Counted from the stretch's first letter, positions 51,425 through 63,112 are shown. The stretch: DNA of 64,000 nucleotides from Atrichornis clamosus (GCA_013400975.1 WBMZ01011683.1:124001-188000), one strand, 5' to 3'. A program made the numbers and translations. The notes: a model not told the origin generated them from the sequence alone.

Positions 51425-54200
51425 TCAACCAACCAACCAACCAAAAAACAAACCAAAAAACCCACCCATCTAAAGAAATAATTTCTTTTTTGGTTTGGCT
51501 TTGCCACTGCTTAGATACAAAATATTGAACTTATCTACAAATCCGTTGCTTATAGAATAGGAAACATACGCTTAAGACATTAAGTCATTATTTCACCTCT
51601 GGTATGTCATGGGCAGAGGGATTTGAAGTAACTCTGAAGTTAAGTGATACCCTGACTGTATAATGGTAGCTGGCTGTGTATGATCACTAAATTAGAAATC
51701 CTGTTTAGAAACCAGACAGGTTTTGAATTTGATTATAAATAGAAAGATTTTTTTTAAACTGTATGTCTTAATTTTACACCACTAAAATTATTCTGTGCTA
51801 TGTATTCAATGAAAAAAAAAAAAAAAGCCAGTTATTATGTCTGTAATCATTACATGATTTTGAAGGTTAATTGGTAATAAAATCTGAAATGTCCAAGCTG
51901 TTACAATCATAACTATTATATCATTTTTAGAATAAAGATCACATAACTATTGAACTATAACAGACCTCCCAGTTTTTATGATATATGTCTCAGGAGGTCT
52001 GTTAATCTCTTCTGGGCCATCTGTCCTATTTGAATCAGAGAAGATAAATACTTTTGGGATCAGGGAGAAAGTAGGGCAATGCATTCTGGGACATATCGAA
52101 CTTAGGTAGAAATATCCAGGAGGGGCTGTTTAATAAGGATCATTGAACAGGGCATATGAATGACTAGAAGTCTGGTGAGAAGGCTCCTGAAAGTGCAATT
52201 CTTTACACAGAATTTTACCACAGCTTGCTGAAGTTAGCAAGACAAAGAAAAATTACAGTGGTTGAAGTTTGGATTCCCCAGACTTTATCAGATATTAGTT
52301 CTCTCATCTTCATGTTATTTGCCTCCTGCCCAATGTGGTTTTTGTCTTATAAAGGAAAAAAAAAATGTCCTTTTTATGTACGTATATATTGAAAAATGGC
52401 AATATAATTTAATGAAACTGTTGGTCTCAATTGTTGAGCCTCTAGAAGAGGAAGAGATTTATGTTTTTTGGCTTTTAGTTTTTGTTTTTCCTTTTTATCT
52501 TTTCTTCACTAAAAAGTGTGTTCACGGTATAAAAATTTAAACAAATAAAGTAAGCAACAATATTTAAAAACCCACAGAATTATGATAATGAAATTCACAA
52601 AAGTTTAGCAGTTATGGGCAGTTTGTACTGCTGTGGTAGAACAAGTTGTTAAAACTGCAGCCACATCTACAAGCAGGTGCCAGAAAGGCTCCAGCAAGCT
52701 CAGATCCTTACTGGTGTTGTCCCCTGGTGCTCTGCGGTACCCACACTCTCTTCAGCAGTAGTCCTCACACTCATTCTCTCTCCACTACCAGAATGGTTTG
52801 CTGTTGGTTTTTCAGTCTACCCCTGGGAAGAAGTACACAGAGACTTCTCTTTAATTGGGACTATGCGTTTCGGAACAGCTCGAGATATTTTAATGGCCTC
52901 CTAGATGTCAGTAGGGAACCATACTTTTTATCAGGTTCAGCTATACAACAATGAACAACCTTTTCAGAGCCTGTCAGTGACAGGGAGTTTAGACTGCTGT
53001 ATGTGCATTTGCTTCTCTTTGAATGCTCCATCTCTCTGCAAGCAATATTGTCCAACAAGGGAAAAGGACTTTTTATTATTTCAACTGTAAACATCAAAAG
53101 TTTGCTCTCATCTTTTCCCCTTCAACTTAGTACAAATAACCAACTAGTCAAAGAGCAAGAAGTGCCTTAAACACAATACAAAAGAATCAGAATAGCCAAA
53201 GGTGTAAAAAATCTGAGCTTCAGATGTGGCTCCCTGATAATAACATTGTTATGTTAAGCCACTGGGTTGACTAGACTGAAATCACATACCGAAACTTGCT
53301 TTTAAGCACATCATTTCAGAGGCTGAATATCAGACTTCAGCTTTCCTAATCTGTGAAACCTCTATGTACAACATAGTTAAAATATTATTTTGGATGTAAT
53401 TTGTTAAAAGCTCTGCTGGTTTCAGCATGTGCCTTGGAATACAATGCAATGCCATAAATAATATTTGACTATATTTGGTTAAAAATATTTCACACAGGCA
53501 ACCATCTTTAAAACTACCAGATGTATTGATAGCAGACTTCTCAGTATTCCCAAATATTCCCAAAGCAGTATGTTTCCTATCAACTAAATAGTACAAACAT
53601 ACAAGTAAAAAAGAATAGTACAAATATACAAGAAAACTTTTTCACGTATAAAGATGTGGTGTTTTATGCAAACCTAGGTATATTTAGTTTTTGCTCCTGG
53701 AACTGAACACTAGTAAGTAAGTGCAGTGGGAAGATTCCCACTGACGAGTGGCCACTTTGATTACAAGAAAAGAAATCCAAACGCTGAAAAGACCCAGATA
53801 TTTCATTTAGTTATTTTGGCTTGTAAAGGTGCCATGTATAATCTAAACTAGTATAATAGAGCCTTTATGTACTCTCATCTCATGGCCAATGTGAAGTAAA
53901 AACTTCCCCAAAAAACCCTAAATTTTGGTCTTTTAAAAAATTTTGTTTCTTTTAAATTAAATGTGTGATTTCTTATTTGCAATGAGTTAGGTATCCACGT
54001 GAACTCAGTTAATGCACCTGTCTAACGTGATAAATCAAGTGTCTTAATCTGTATATCCTGTGCTGATATGCATGTAAGAATTATTCACATTCTTGTCTTC
54101 TAAGTTGCTTTACAGAGGTACTCTTTCTATTCCTTTATTCCTGTAATACTTACTCTCTTTTGCATTATTTTTTAATCATGACTATGACCTTGCTTTTTCT
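50262..54200. other. AT-rich single-copy DNA, no gene seen
   Basis: Holds the compound microsatellite at 51387-51442 and a run of 15 A at 51812-51826. Overlapping frames at about 52646-52954 (102 and 75 codons) match no family I know. Confidence 0.5.
51387..51442. repeat. Compound microsatellite (AAT)12 then (CAAC)4
   Basis: Twelve perfect AAT units at 51387-51422 are followed after gatc by four CAAC units to 51442, then A-rich sequence with more aacc words. Likely polymorphic in length. Confidence 0.96.
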
Positions 54201-54205
54201 ATAGC
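54201..54205. repeat. Target-site duplication (ATAGC), left
   Basis: ATAGC repeats exactly at 54790-54794 and brackets a TG...CA element. A 5-bp duplication is typical of ERVL. Confidence 0.9.
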
Positions 54206-54326
54206 TGTAGTGGTTTGGCCTTGGCTGGGTGCCAGGTGCCCTCTACAGCGCTCTATCACTCCCCTCCCATGGGGGGTAGGGGAGAGAATAAAATGGAAAA
54301 CAACTCATAGGTTGAGATAAAAGCAG

Positions 54327-54332
54327 TTTACT
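54327..54332 (-). terminator. LTR polyadenylation-like signal AGTAAA
   Basis: Plus-strand tttact reads AGTAAA on the LTR's strand, about 195 bp after the TATA box. The related LTR at 49728 also carries AGTAAA in the same place, which supports the assignment. Confidence 0.5.
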
Positions 54333-54526
54333 AAGAGCAAAAAAAAAAAAGGAAAAAAGCAAAAGTTTGCGCATGCAAGCAGAAAGAGAAGTTAATCTCT
54401 ACTTCCCATCGTCAAGCGATGTTCAGACACTTCCCAGGAAGCAGGGCCTCAGCACACATAGCAGTTCCTCCAGCAGGCAAACATTTCATAACAACAAATG
54501 CCCACCCTTCCTCCTCTCTCCCTGAG

Positions 54527-54549
54527 CTTTTATAACTGAGTTGACGTCA
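54527..54549 (-). promoter_or_regulatory. LTR core promoter: CRE next to TATA
   Basis: On the minus strand TGACGTCA (54542-54549) lies six bases upstream of ttataaaag (54527-54535). The eight-base palindrome is the full consensus for CREB/ATF factors. Transcription would start near 54500 and run toward lower coordinates. The elements are seen directly; promoter activity is inferred. Confidence 0.65.
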
Positions 54550-54789
54550 CATGGTATGGAATATCCCTTTGGCTGATTTGGGTCAGCTGGTCTGGTTGTG
54601 GCCCCTCCCAGGATCTTGCCCACTCCCAGCCCTCCTGATGGGGGGAAGGAGTGTCAGAGGGACAACACTTCTCAGCAGTAACCAAAACACTGGCGTGTTA
54701 TCAGCACCCTTCCAGCTACCAGTGCAAAGCACAGCACTGTGAGGACTGCCAAGGGAAAGGTGAACTCTCTCTTGGTCAGACCCCATACA

Positions 54790-54794
54790 ATAGC
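54790..54794. repeat. Target-site duplication (ATAGC), right
   Basis: An exact copy of 54201-54205, directly after the LTR end. Confidence 0.9.
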
Positions 54795-57700
54795 CTCACC
54801 ATCTGGAAAGCTGATAGGATTACCACCAGATCAGAGACCAGCCATGCCTCTGGCACCAGGAATGTCATTAAAGGAGAAGGGAAAATAGAAGGGAGATATT
54901 TTATCTAATGTAGTAATTCAATGTCAGAGAGGGGCTGAAGGTCCCTTATGCCAGAGATGTCTCACTGGGATGAGGATTCCCTCCTATGACATTACAGCCC
55001 TCTATCCACACTCGTTCCCTAGATGGAGTCACTACCTCTAATCTACAGGTGCCTCTAATCTCCTAGCAATCTCCTGAGATATCGGTCAAGGTTCTGAAGC
55101 CAACACCTGGTGATTCTGTTTCTATTTGTCCTTGCTCTAATTTGTTAATTAGCTCAGAGATGAAAAGAGACTATGGAATATTCTAAGGTCAAAAGAGACT
55201 CGCTGACAGTCTTGATGGCTGAGCTTTCAGATCTTCTCCTGAAAACAGTCAGTGCACCTTACTTCACCTAAAGCTTATTTAAAGATGATTTGGCAGCACG
55301 TGAGGGCTATAATGAATTTTCCATGGGTGTCAGCCTGTTTTGAATGCATCCACATTCCTCAGGTCACTGGTGGCACTGTCACCAACAGTTGTCAGTTCTC
55401 ATGCTGCTGGACTTCCTGTCACTGGGCAGGAAAGAAAGTGTCAGACTTATTTAAGGTAAGGATGACCGGATTCCTAAACATAAGTATCATGGAATAATAT
55501 TTTTATGTGTCAAAATTTCATGGTCTTAGCATATCTTTGGCATCTTCTGGAGTAACTGGACAAGAATAAGTTTTGTCAAGGGCTATTGCACAGATTGCTG
55601 TTCTGTTTGAAGGCTATAATGACTTCTGGAGGCCGGCAGGTAGTGGTAGAACCAGTCAGCAGTAGGGAAGGTATTCCCAAACACCTGAGCTTATTCCACA
55701 GAGTGTGTCCACATAGAAGTAGTGGATGATGGACTGAGTCTTACATAGGCAGCTTCCAGATGAGGCCAACCTGCACTGGGATTAGATATTTGGAAGTGAT
55801 GTGTTCTCACATCCTGCCTCATTATGGAGAGGATGAACGTGCCCTTGCTTGGAGGAAAGCTGTCAGACTTTGCGCCATACATGAAGGGCTTCACTACTCC
55901 CAGTGAGTGCAGACTGTACCCAGAAGCAGAGGGAGACACGACTGATGTCTGAAGGCCAGCCTTTCAGTGTGTCTCCAGCCATTACAGAGAACATACACTG
56001 GGTTCAGGAAGGCTCCCAACCCTTTAGGAGCTGCCTACAGCCACCTGTGTGGTGGTGTGCCACTAATTCTGTCACCCTGTGTGTGCTGAGAGAGGCTGGA
56101 CATGCCCACCAGCAAGGGCCTGTACGAATATGACATGGTGTGTGAGAAAAATCAGGCGTAAACCTTTAGGCCCAAATGCCTTAAAACATTCTTACAGCTG
56201 CTTTTAGATTACAGTGTAGTTGTCACGGAAAAGCCAATTTTAGTGGCATTTATATATATACAGTTTCCATCACTTTCAGAATAAGGCCCCCGGATACTTT
56301 AAGCGCTTTAATGCTTTCATGGATTCTGGCCATATTATAGCTATTTAAGAGCCTTAAAGCTAATGATTATTTTAAATGATATTTCAAGGATTAGGTAGAA
56401 AATAACTTGTGTTTCTGCTCTGCTTTGTCTCAGAACTCGTCCTAGCATGAAAAATCAGTTGTATTCATTCCTATGGAAAGCAACCTCAATCCTTGCTTAG
56501 AGGAATAAAGTAAAGCGGCTAAAAAAGGTCATTTCTCCAGCGTGTGTGGAAAATGATACATAGAACAAACCTATTTTGCATTTGTGTGCAAAAGTTACAT
56601 GCTAGCAAAGACAGCAAGATACCCATCCTTTCACAAAGAGATCTGAAGAGCAACATAAAACTGTGAGCTTCCCCAGCATTTCCACTTGGCTCTTTTCCTA
56701 CTCTCCCTTAAAGTGTGACAATTATAAAATGATTTCTGTGGATCTCTGTCTATCATTAGCCGTTTTGATCCCTCCTCAGAGCTGAGGAATGATTCAAATC
56801 ACCCCAGGAGAGTTAAAGCTGCAGTGAAAGAACTGTGTGATTACTGTGTACTCCAAAGTATTTTACACTGAATGCATAACAGATAAATAACTTGTCCATA
56901 TTATGAAATCAACACATTTCAGTTGTGCTACAAAGGGGAAGCTAAACTATGTACCATACTAATTTTTACAAGGTTTTTTGCCATGAATAAAAATCAGCCA
57001 AAGTTTTCAGAGCATTTTAGATATTATTTTCATTCTTTTTTTTTTTAATATCAGTTTATCTTGCTCTCCTAACATAGTTGCTGGATGCACTGCCTTAAGA
57101 TGCCCAAAAGTGTCAGATGCATATGATTCCCTCTATGTACAATCTTCTTCAACATTGAAAGATCTAATGTCACCATTTCTGCTGTCTGCAGTGAATTTTT
57201 TTCACATAGCTCTAGATGGCAGTGCTGATAAACAACTAGTACATGCAGCAGGGATAGATTTCACTTGGTGAACTGCTACAATTGATTTGGAGTCTTAACC
57301 TTTCCTCCACTTACCCTGTTTCCCACTCTACCACCTGCAGCCCTATAAACAGAAAAGACTTGCATGATGGAAGCCATCTGTACAGTAACTCATCTCATCA
57401 GAGTGCTGAAGAGCTGTTCTGCTCAAGTGTTATCAATGTCTTCCAACTCACTGTGTATTTTTCTTATTGCTAAAAACAATCCCAAGCATTCTCTTTGGCA
57501 GATTAGTAAGGAATTCAAGTAGCAGATGTTCAAATCACTTTTTATTTTTTGCATATTGAATCTCCATAAGGATACCAAGATCTGTTTCTTGGTCTTTGTG
57601 CTAAGTGTAGCAGTTCAATCATCTCTGCTCTGTAGACAGTAACTAAGGAAATGCTTGTGAATATATTATCTGAAAACCTATGCACATTTTTTTTTAAAAT

Positions 57701-58039
57701 TATGTTTAGCATCCCTGGGAAATACCAAAACCAACGTACATTGATTTTTATTCCTATGCTTTCTCCACGAAGAATAAACATAATGTCTTAGGCAGTACCT
57801 GAATAGTTGTTTACAAGTTACTGCTGCACAAACTTCTTTCAATCAAAACTCTCCCTAATGTACTACAAATAGAAATGTCTACCTGACATTCCTCAGTATA
57901 AATTCCCCTGAAGATATGACTGAAGTTGTCTGATGGGATAAAATCTGCTGGATTAGTTGAACTGCAAATCTTTTTGATAGCATATTTGTCCTCTTTCTTG
58001 CATATATTGAGGCATCCTAATAGACTTCTCATTATAATT
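54795..58039. other. Single-copy DNA, no gene seen
   Basis: Somewhat less AT-rich at 54.8-56.1 kb, but the open frames there (for example 55691-55939 minus and 55252-55497 plus) match no family. The stretch at 56160-56900 has no repeat and is rich in ATTA/TAAT words, which resembles conserved noncoding DNA; this is only an impression. Confidence 0.5.
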
Positions 58040-58273
58040 TATAGAATCATAGAATCAGAATATGATGAGTTGTGAGGGCCACATCAGGATCATCGAGTCC
58101 AACCGCTGGCCCTGCACAGGACACAGGAATCACACCATGTGCCTGAGCATTGTCTGAACTCTTAAGCTCTTAAACTCAGGCTTGGTGCTGTGACGACTTC
58201 CCTGGGAAGCCTGTTCCAGTACTCAATCACTCTCTGGATGAAGAACCTTTTTCTAATATCCAAACTAAACCTT

Positions 58274-58274
58274 N
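58274..58274. other. Ambiguous base (assembly gap) inside CR1
   Basis: A single n between 'ctaaacctt' and 'gcagtgaaaagatcagtacc'. CR1 copies normally have several tens of bases between these words, so sequence is probably missing rather than one base unknown. Confidence 0.9.
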
Positions 58275-58787
58275 GCAGTGAAAAGATCAGTACCTGCCCC
58301 TCTGCATCCCCTTGTGAGGATGCTGAAGTCCACATTGAGGTCTCCCCTCAGTCTCCTCCAGGCTGAACAGACCGCAGCCACTCTTCATACAGCTTCCCCT
58401 CCAGACTATTTATGATCCTCATGGCCCTCCTTTGGACACTGTCTAATAGCTTAATGTCTCTTTTTTATTGTGGTGTCCAAAACTGCACACAGTACTTAAG
58501 GTGAGACTACCCCAGTGCAGAGCAGAGGGGGACAATCCCCTCCCTTGCCCGGCTGGCAATGCTGTGCCTGATGCACCCCAGGACACAGTTGCCCCTCCTG
58601 GCTGCCAGGGCACTGCTGACTCAGGTTCAACTTGTCATTGACCAGGATCTCAGGTCCCTTCCCACAGTGCTGCTCTCCAGACTCTAGTTCCTAAGTCTAT
58701 ATACACAACCAGGATTGCCCTGTCCCAGGTGCAGAACTCAACACTTGCCCTTGCTAAACTTCACACGGTTGGTGATTGTCCATCTCT

Positions 58788-59241
58788 CTAATTTGTCGAG
58801 GTCTCTCTGCAGAGTGTCTCTGCCCTCAAGGAAGTTGACAGCTCCTCCCAATGTAGTGTCGTGGTCAAACTTAGTATTCCTTCAAGTCCTGTGTCCAGGT
58901 TTTTAATGAAGATGTTGAAGGCAACTGGGCGGAGGATGGAGGCCTGCAGAACCCCACTAGTGGCTGGACACCAGTGTGGTGTTACCCCATTCACTGTAAC
59001 CCTTTGTGCCCAACCTATGTGTCAGTTGCTCACACATTGTGTAACATGGTTATCCAGCTGTGTGCTGGGCATTTTGTCCAGAAGGACACTGTGAGAGAGT
59101 ATCAAAAGCTTTGCTGAAATCTAAAAAGATTACATGTACTGTCTTTCCTAGATCTACTAGGTAGGCTACCCTGTTATAGAAGGAAATCCGGTTTGACAAG
59201 CAGGACTTTCTCCTCATGAAGCACGTGCTGGCTGTGACCAA
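58788..59241 (-). pseudogene. CR1 reverse-transcriptase remnant, catalytic site lost
   Basis: Part of the palm domain of CR1 ORF2 (RNA-templated DNA synthesis at a nicked target). The frame at 59050-59241 carries VHVIFLDFSKAFDTLS, which contains the LDFSKAFDT block of RT motif A. The frame at 58788-58994 carries SGVLQASILRPVAFNIFIKNLD, corresponding to the SGVPQGSVLGP...FNIFINDLD block. The normal FADD catalytic motif would follow, but here the bases at 58858-58869 read FDHD in a shifted frame. The second aspartate context is therefore altered and the frame is broken between blocks. The enzyme cannot work. Confidence 0.88.
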
Positions 59242-59335
59242 CCGATGACTGGATTGTCCTCCAGGTGTCTTTCAATACCTCCCAAAATAATATTTTCCAT
59301 GATTTTACTGGGCATTGAAGTAACCAGCATAGCAA

Positions 59336-59794
59336 TTTCAGGTACATATGCATTATATAGAGTTCTGTAAGTAAAATAAATATTTCCATGGGAGGTTCTA
59401 AAGCATTTTAAGGGGATCTTCTACACTGATAAATCTTAGAACCTCTTAAGCACAATTTTGGCACATGCTGCTTAGGACTTCCCCAACAATTCCCATAGCT
59501 TAGGAGTAAGAACTGTCCAGGAATCATTACCAATGGGTAATTTGCATTTATAAAACTTATTTTGGAGGCAGTGAAATTATATGAGTATGCCCACATATTT
59601 TTCCGTGCCAGCTAACTTCAGCGCTCCAATATATTTTTGGACGGGTTTAATATGCTCGGACAGAAATAACCTAAATTTTCAATGTTTTCCTTCTTCAAAG
59701 GATTACATCATTGCTTTCAGACCATAAACTTATGAACAGATATAAGCTGCAGTATCCAGACAAAAACCAAGAATATAGAAAGTTGTTTGAACCA
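59336..59794. other. Single-copy DNA between two CR1 copies
   Basis: No recognised repeat or exon. It may contain a diverged 5' continuation of the CR1 to its left. Confidence 0.45.
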
Positions 59795-60237
59795 CATGGG
59801 TGTGAAGCTGATGAGTAGTCTGGAACATGAGTCTTATGAGGATTGACTGAGGGAGCTGGAGTTGTTTAGCCTGAAGAAAAGGAGGCTCAGGGAGGACCTT
59901 ATCACTGTCCACAACTATCTAAAAGGAGGTTGTATCCAGGTGGGGGTCAGCCTCTTCTCCCTGAAACGTCAGGACAAGAGGAAATGTCCTCAAGTTGCAT
60001 CAGGGGAGATTTAGATTAGATACTAGGAAAAATCTCATCACTGAAATTGTGGTCAGGCATTGGAATAGGCTTCCAAGGGCAGTAGAGGAATTGCCATCCG
60101 TAGAAGTGTTTAAAAAGGTGTGAATGTGGCTTTTGGAGTTATGGTTTAATGGTGAACATGGTGGTACTCAGTTAACAGTTGGACTTGATGACCTTAGAAG
60201 TCTTTTCCAAATTTAATGACTCTATGATTCTGTGATT
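59795..60237 (+). mobile_element. CR1 LINE, 3' part
   Basis: A plus-strand CR1 with 'gggagctggagttgtttagc' near 59850, 'ctgaagaaaaggaggctcag' near 59870, 'ttggacttgatgaccttaga' near 60180 and a full terminal 'actctatgattctgtga' at about 60220-60236. It covers the ORF2 C-terminus and 3' UTR, with the frame broken by stops. It points toward higher coordinates, tail-away from the CR1 at 58040, so the two are arranged 5' to 5'. Confidence 0.92.
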
Positions 60238-63056
60238 TATAAGGAAGTCTTACTGAAACATGAAGAATATTTGGGATTTTACTGAGAAGGTTTTGTATTT
60301 ATCATACCAATCAAGATTATATCAATCAAATAAGATTATATTCCTTAAGCATGATACAGAAAGATGTTTATATTTGGTCAGAGAAGGTTTTTATTTGGAA
60401 ATCTTGGAGGTCTACCACATGATGATAAATGAAACATATAATCCTTGTGAATCTTGATTTATTCGCATTAAAATTACTATAAAATTAACATCTCACAAAA
60501 CTATAGAAATCATTTTATTCTTTGCAAACATTAAGATCATTAATTAAATTTCCCAGCCTAACTGAAAGTCATTATTTTTGTTTTCAGTTGTCCTGTGGGG
60601 TTAACCTATAGTCCCAACACAATTTCAAGGTATAGATGAACATAATCTGGCAAATGCACTTCAAATCCTACCAGATCCGTGCACTTCAGAGCCTTCTCAG
60701 TAGAATGCTGTTTAGCTGAGTTTCTGATCAGGTTTCTTGGAGGCAATTATTTTATAGCATGTCACTACTCACATTCAAAGATGTCTGATAACCGTGTGTA
60801 ATGATGACTACAACTGACAGAAGTGTAGGTATTATTTTAACTTAAACTTCTCAAAAGAAAAACAGAGACATCTCTGAGAATACAAGAATAGACCTTATTG
60901 CAACATGAAATCTGCATAATCAACTCATAAATAGTGCAATGAAACTAGTACATAATACCAGACTGAAAGGTGAAACTAGATTCAGACCTGCTGGAAGTAT
61001 TATCAGTAGATAAAAGTCACCATTTCTTCTGTCATGTTCAACTAATAGAAGTGATCTCACATGTGTTTTATCACTATTGACTAGAAAGCTAATACATATT
61101 TTTTATAACTATTCAAAGCTATTTGTAACTAAAGAATAAATATTTCCTATCTAAAGAAAATAAGGATATTGCTTTCTCTCTTTCAGGATATTCCTGCAGT
61201 CAGGTCCTGCAGTTGGTCAAATTGTGATGTTTTTAAAACTCAAAATATTGTAGATATCCATCACTTTCGATGAAGATTCTGATGGGAAGATTTCTGAGAG
61301 TCTATAGGGACTGAAAGGAAGCTATTTCTGTTTTGGAAATGTCATGCCTAAAATCGTGTTTTAAAGTAAAATAGATAAAACAGATATCATACACTTGCTC
61401 TAAGATTGCACACTCATGCTCTAAGATTATTCTTCTGCTCATAAAATCAGTTTGAAAAAGCTTTGGAAAAGCTTGACTTTCAGTGTAAAGGTAAAAGTCC
61501 CACAGCAAAGTGCTGCAATTATTCACACATACACAAGAGAATACCTTGACAAGATTTTTATTTTTGTTTCAATCACTGTACAAAAATTTTCCTGATTAGT
61601 ATATAGACATTGGAAGTGGAAACAAGTAGCTTTTCTGGTCAACCACAGTAAAATAATTCTCAAGCTAGATTTCATTAATAAGACACAAAATTCCTCTAAG
61701 ACACACATAAATCTAAATGAAAGGTGCTATATACTCTGTGTTTGTTTCTCTGAAATAGGCATATCAGAAGGCCATATTAAATATCTTAAATGATGACAAT
61801 CTTATCAATTCCTTTGGTAGGGTTTTTCTTTGTAATTTCTAATCTTAATTTATCAGCTAAAGGTTTTCTTAAATCAGGCTAAAATTTTGTGGTTAGAGAG
61901 ATTGCTCATTGCTTCTTATTCTGCCCTTGTTGGCTAATGAGAATAATTGGTCCCCGTCCTCTTATAACATTCCTTTATGTATTTGTAGGCAGTTATCACG
62001 GCTCCCCAGTGGTCATTATGTTTGGATATTGAACATCTGCTCAAGAGTTTATTGATGCTGTAGATAGTACCATATCTGCTGGGAGTAATAGGCATTGCAC
62101 TTTGTAGCCATTCCAGGAGCTCTACCTGCAGGAAGGTCACTCAGCAGTAAATCTGAAACACCTACAAAATGCAAAGTCCTTACCAGGAACACAAAGCAAG
62201 TATATATTTCTTCACATTTCACTGAATTATGCTTTTACAAACCAAGAGGAAAGATTGGTTAAAACTGCAGGAGATTGTGACAATTATTTAAAACAAAAAA
62301 AAAAAAAAAAAGAATGGATTTTCTTATCTATATCGGTTCATGATGTTTTCATGGTGTCTCAAAGCATCAGATGATGATGTTATTTATTCCCAGACATTTT
62401 GTACTGAATTCCTATGAGATCTTGACATTTCTATAGTACCTTCCATGCTTGAGAAGAAAATATTGCAAGCATGACAGGTGTTGACAAGCAAAACATTCAT
62501 TAGTGAAGCATAGTATTAATTATAAAGTTTGTGTCCTTTGTTTTGATCCCTACTTTGTCTCAGAGTAACTTCTAGGTAAGAAACTTGCTTTTAAAGTCTA
62601 CAGTAAAAAAGAGAGGACGTTTTGGACAAGATTATAAAAAAATAGAATGTGACTTCAAGGTAAGAGTACATCCTGATCTACAGGTAACTTCTCTTTTATT
62701 GTTTAAGAAATGCCAGCTATGAAAGCACATTTAAATCCTCCACTGATAAGAAACAATTAAGTTAACAACACTAAAAATGATATGTAACAACTCAATCACT
62801 GGGAATTTTTAAGTAGGAGAACAGGGAATGACACCGAAAGGAAAAAGGAAATAGGCCTTTGAGTTTCCTGAAGTTTAAGTGATAGACACATTCACACAGA
62901 TGCAAATAATATCACACTTTTAGAGTTTTATATCATCTGTTATTATCATCACTGTATCTGCCAGCATGTAATGACATTTCAGCCACTCTGCATTTCTTTT
63001 TTTTCTCATATTCCTCACTCCCCATATCGTGAACACTATAATGTTTACACAATTGC
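60238..63056. other. AT-rich single-copy DNA, no gene seen
   Basis: No firm repeat or exon. A poly-A run of 17 lies at 62295-62311. At about 61955-62000 'aacattcctttatgtatttg' and 'gcagttatcacggctcccca' weakly resemble an old minus-strand CR1, too short to call. Confidence 0.5.
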
Positions 63057-63112
63057 AGGAAGGAAGGAAGGAGGCAAGGAAGGAAAGAAGGAAGGAATAA
63101 AGGAAGGAAAGA
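63057..63112. repeat. Microsatellite (GGAA)n, imperfect
   Basis: About 12 GGAA/AGGA-type units with interruptions (gaggcaagg, aataaagg). The plus strand is nearly all purine. Confidence 0.95.

Larger units (their letters stand above)
54206..54789 (-). mobile_element. Solo LTR of an ERVL-type endogenous retrovirus
   Basis: A complete 584-bp LTR on the minus strand. On that strand it starts TGTATGGGGTCTGACC and ends GGCCAAACCACTACA, and perfect 5-bp ATAGC target duplications flank it. In order on the minus strand it has a U3 with the ERVL-type motif shared with the LTR at 49191 (20 identical bases, 54554-54573), a full CRE palindrome (TGACGTCA, 54542-54549), a TATA box (ttataaaag, 54527-54535), and an AGTAAA polyadenylation-like signal (plus-strand tttact, 54327-54332). 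No internal retroviral sequence is present, so this is a solo LTR. A 12-A run near 54340 lies inside. Family naming needs a repeat library. Confidence 0.93.
58040..59335 (-). mobile_element. CR1 LINE, longest copy (about 1.3 kb)
   Basis: A minus-strand CR1 from its 3' end ('atagaatcatagaatcag', 58040) to about 59335, where reverse-transcriptase similarity fades. Landmarks are 'gaggtctcccctcagtctcc' near 58339, 'gcagagcagagggggacaat' near 58517, 'ggaggcctgcagaaccccac' near 58939 and 'caaaagctttgctgaaatct' near 59103. An ambiguous base at 58274 replaces roughly 60 bases that CR1 copies normally have there. The element retains much of the reverse-transcriptase palm but is clearly inactive. Confidence 0.93.

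Noticed and set aside
52646..52954. Overlapping plus frames of 102 and 75 codons in a less AT-rich patch
   Set aside because: Neither translation resembles a known protein; no clear exon boundaries.
61955..62000. Weak resemblance to an old minus-strand CR1
   Set aside because: Only two short word matches; no 3' end or frame to confirm it.
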